DNA of 15,320 nt from Colivicinus sp963607765 (GTDB taxonomy: Bacteria; Bacillota_I; Bacilli_A; Erysipelotrichales; Erysipelotrichaceae): the NCBI GenBank assembly GCA_963607765.1, contig CAVDDT010000027.1:1-15320 (forward strand). The letters run 5' to 3'. Both the position numbers and the translations under genes were made by a program. Under the pieces are notes generated by a model. The model ran no database searches and was not told where the DNA came from. It worked only from the letters and a program-made list of their open reading frames with translations. Positions 14,788 to 15,320 of the stretch are shown here, piece by piece; within the stretch, counting starts at the first letter, position 1; each line of letters begins with the position of its first letter.

Positions 14788-15320
14788 ATGATTTTGTTTG
14801 TTGTTGGAATAATAGTCATTTTCGTTCTTTTTATTATTGTTTTTAGTAATAACGATAAAACTTTTCAAAAAGAAGCTGGGTGTAGAGGAGAAAAATTAGC
14901 AACAAATATCATTAAGTCAGTTCTTAAAGAAGGTGATTATCTCTATACTAATGTTTCTATTTCTTATGATGGCAAGAAAACAGAACTTGATAATGTTGTA
15001 GTAAATAAGTATGGTGTATTTATATTTGAAGTAAAAAATTATAATGGAAAACTTATTGGTGAAGAGGATGATTACACTTGGAAAAAATATAAAGATGATG
15101 GCTATGGGAATATTTTTGTAAAGGAAGTTAAAAATCCTATTAAACAAGTAAAGAGGCAAATTTATATTCTTGCAAGATATCTTAATAATTTTAATGTTTG
15201 GGTAGAAGGATATGCGATTATTCTTTATGCTAAGGGCAACATTAAAAGCGAATATCTAGTAAAAGATGTTAAAGATATAGATAAAGTTATTCATTCTTTT
15301 AAAAAGAATAGATTAAGTAA
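14788..15320 (+). CDS. Membrane-anchored NERD-domain protein, 3'-truncated by window end
   Basis: An open frame of 177 codons runs off the window with no stop. AAGGA at 14777-14781, 6 bases before the ATG, is a good ribosome site. The protein begins with one strong hydrophobic segment (2-19), then a NERD (nuclease-related) domain: CRGEKLATN (32-40) with the GE pair, TELDNVVVNKYGVFIFEVKNYNG split as ELD (66-68) and FEVKN (80-84), a Trp98, and KNPIKQ (115-120). D68 with E81 and K83 form the D...ExK pattern of the PD-(D/E)XK nuclease fold. NERD proteins are often single-domain or fused to zinc-ribbon, kinase or helicase parts, and whether more domains follow cannot be seen. Function is unknown, and nuclease activity is inferred only from the fold. 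It sits 20 bases after coaD and is probably co-transcribed. Confidence 0.8.
   Translation, partial: MILFVVGIIVIFVLFIIVFSNNDKTFQKEAGCRGEKLATNIIKSVLKEGDYLYTNVSISYDGKKTELDNVVVNKYGVFIFEVKNYNGKLIGEEDDYTWKKYKDDGYGNIFVKEVKNPIKQVKRQIYILARYLNNFNVWVEGYAIILYAKGNIKSEYLVKDVKDIDKVIHSFKKNRLS

Noticed and set aside
14566..14868. Minus-strand open frame of 100 codons across the coaD end and the NERD start
   Set aside because: It covers two supported forward genes. Its low-complexity, hydrophobic composition is expected from the reverse complement of AT-rich coding DNA.
14917..15159. Minus-strand open frame of 80 codons rich in Phe and Ile
   Set aside because: It is antisense to the NERD domain, whose motifs are clear in the forward frame.
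1..15320. Mycoplasma-type genetic code (UGA as Trp), suggested by the AT richness
   Set aside because: mutM and coaE terminate at TGA exactly where the families end, TGG encodes Trp at conserved positions, and no frame needs UGA read-through.

Overview
The window is chromosomal housekeeping DNA from an AT-rich, low-GC Gram-positive bacterium of the Bacilli/Erysipelotrichia type, probably an uncultured relative of the lineages that border the Mollicutes. The gene order points this way: polA-mutM-coaE-dnaB-dnaI, pfkA-pyk, def beside rnjA and rsmD-coaD are all familiar Firmicutes neighbourhoods. The proteins also include Firmicutes-specific replication factors (the helicase loaders DnaB and DnaI) and RNase J. 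UGA is a genuine stop (mutM and coaE end in TGA) and Trp is encoded by TGG, so this is not a code-4 mycoplasma. FtsW implies a peptidoglycan wall. No rRNA, tRNA, mobile element, CRISPR array or phage gene was seen, and no intergenic gap exceeds about 80 bases.

Layout. (1) 46-654, trmB, has its own promoter. (2) 724-10073 is a tight forward cluster: a ZnuA-like lipoprotein, polA, mutM, coaE, dnaB, dnaI, pfkA and pyk. The first six junctions are stop/start overlaps of 4-14 bases or less, or gaps of 1-2 bases, and a hairpin terminator follows pyk. It joins DNA repair and replication, helicase loading, CoA synthesis and lower glycolysis in one likely transcript. (3) 10155-12505 on the minus strand is def followed by rnj (RNase J1-like), ending in its own terminator that faces the pyk terminator. 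(4) 12558-15320 is a forward operon: ftsW, rsmD, coaD and a membrane-anchored NERD-domain protein cut off by the window end.

Two themes stand out. First, the four genes that begin transcription units (trmB, the lipoprotein, def, ftsW) each have a TATAAT/TAAAAT box 6-7 bases before the ATG and no Shine-Dalgarno sequence. Operon-internal genes often have strong Shine-Dalgarno sites (rnj, dnaI, pfkA, pyk). This is the geometry of leaderless mRNA. It also shifts the starts of the lipoprotein and def relative to the longest open frames, while a Shine-Dalgarno site shifts rnj.

Second, several otherwise canonical proteins carry changes at key positions. The ZnuA-like lipoprotein has lost all recognisable metal ligands. 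PfkA has Asn where the family has the active-site Arg of the MGR motif. FtsW has a changed version of its usual PFxSYGGSS motif. No wholly new multi-gene system was found. The best candidates for undescribed biology are the ligand-less lipoprotein locked to polA, the leaderless promoter architecture, and the NERD protein appended to the coaD operon.
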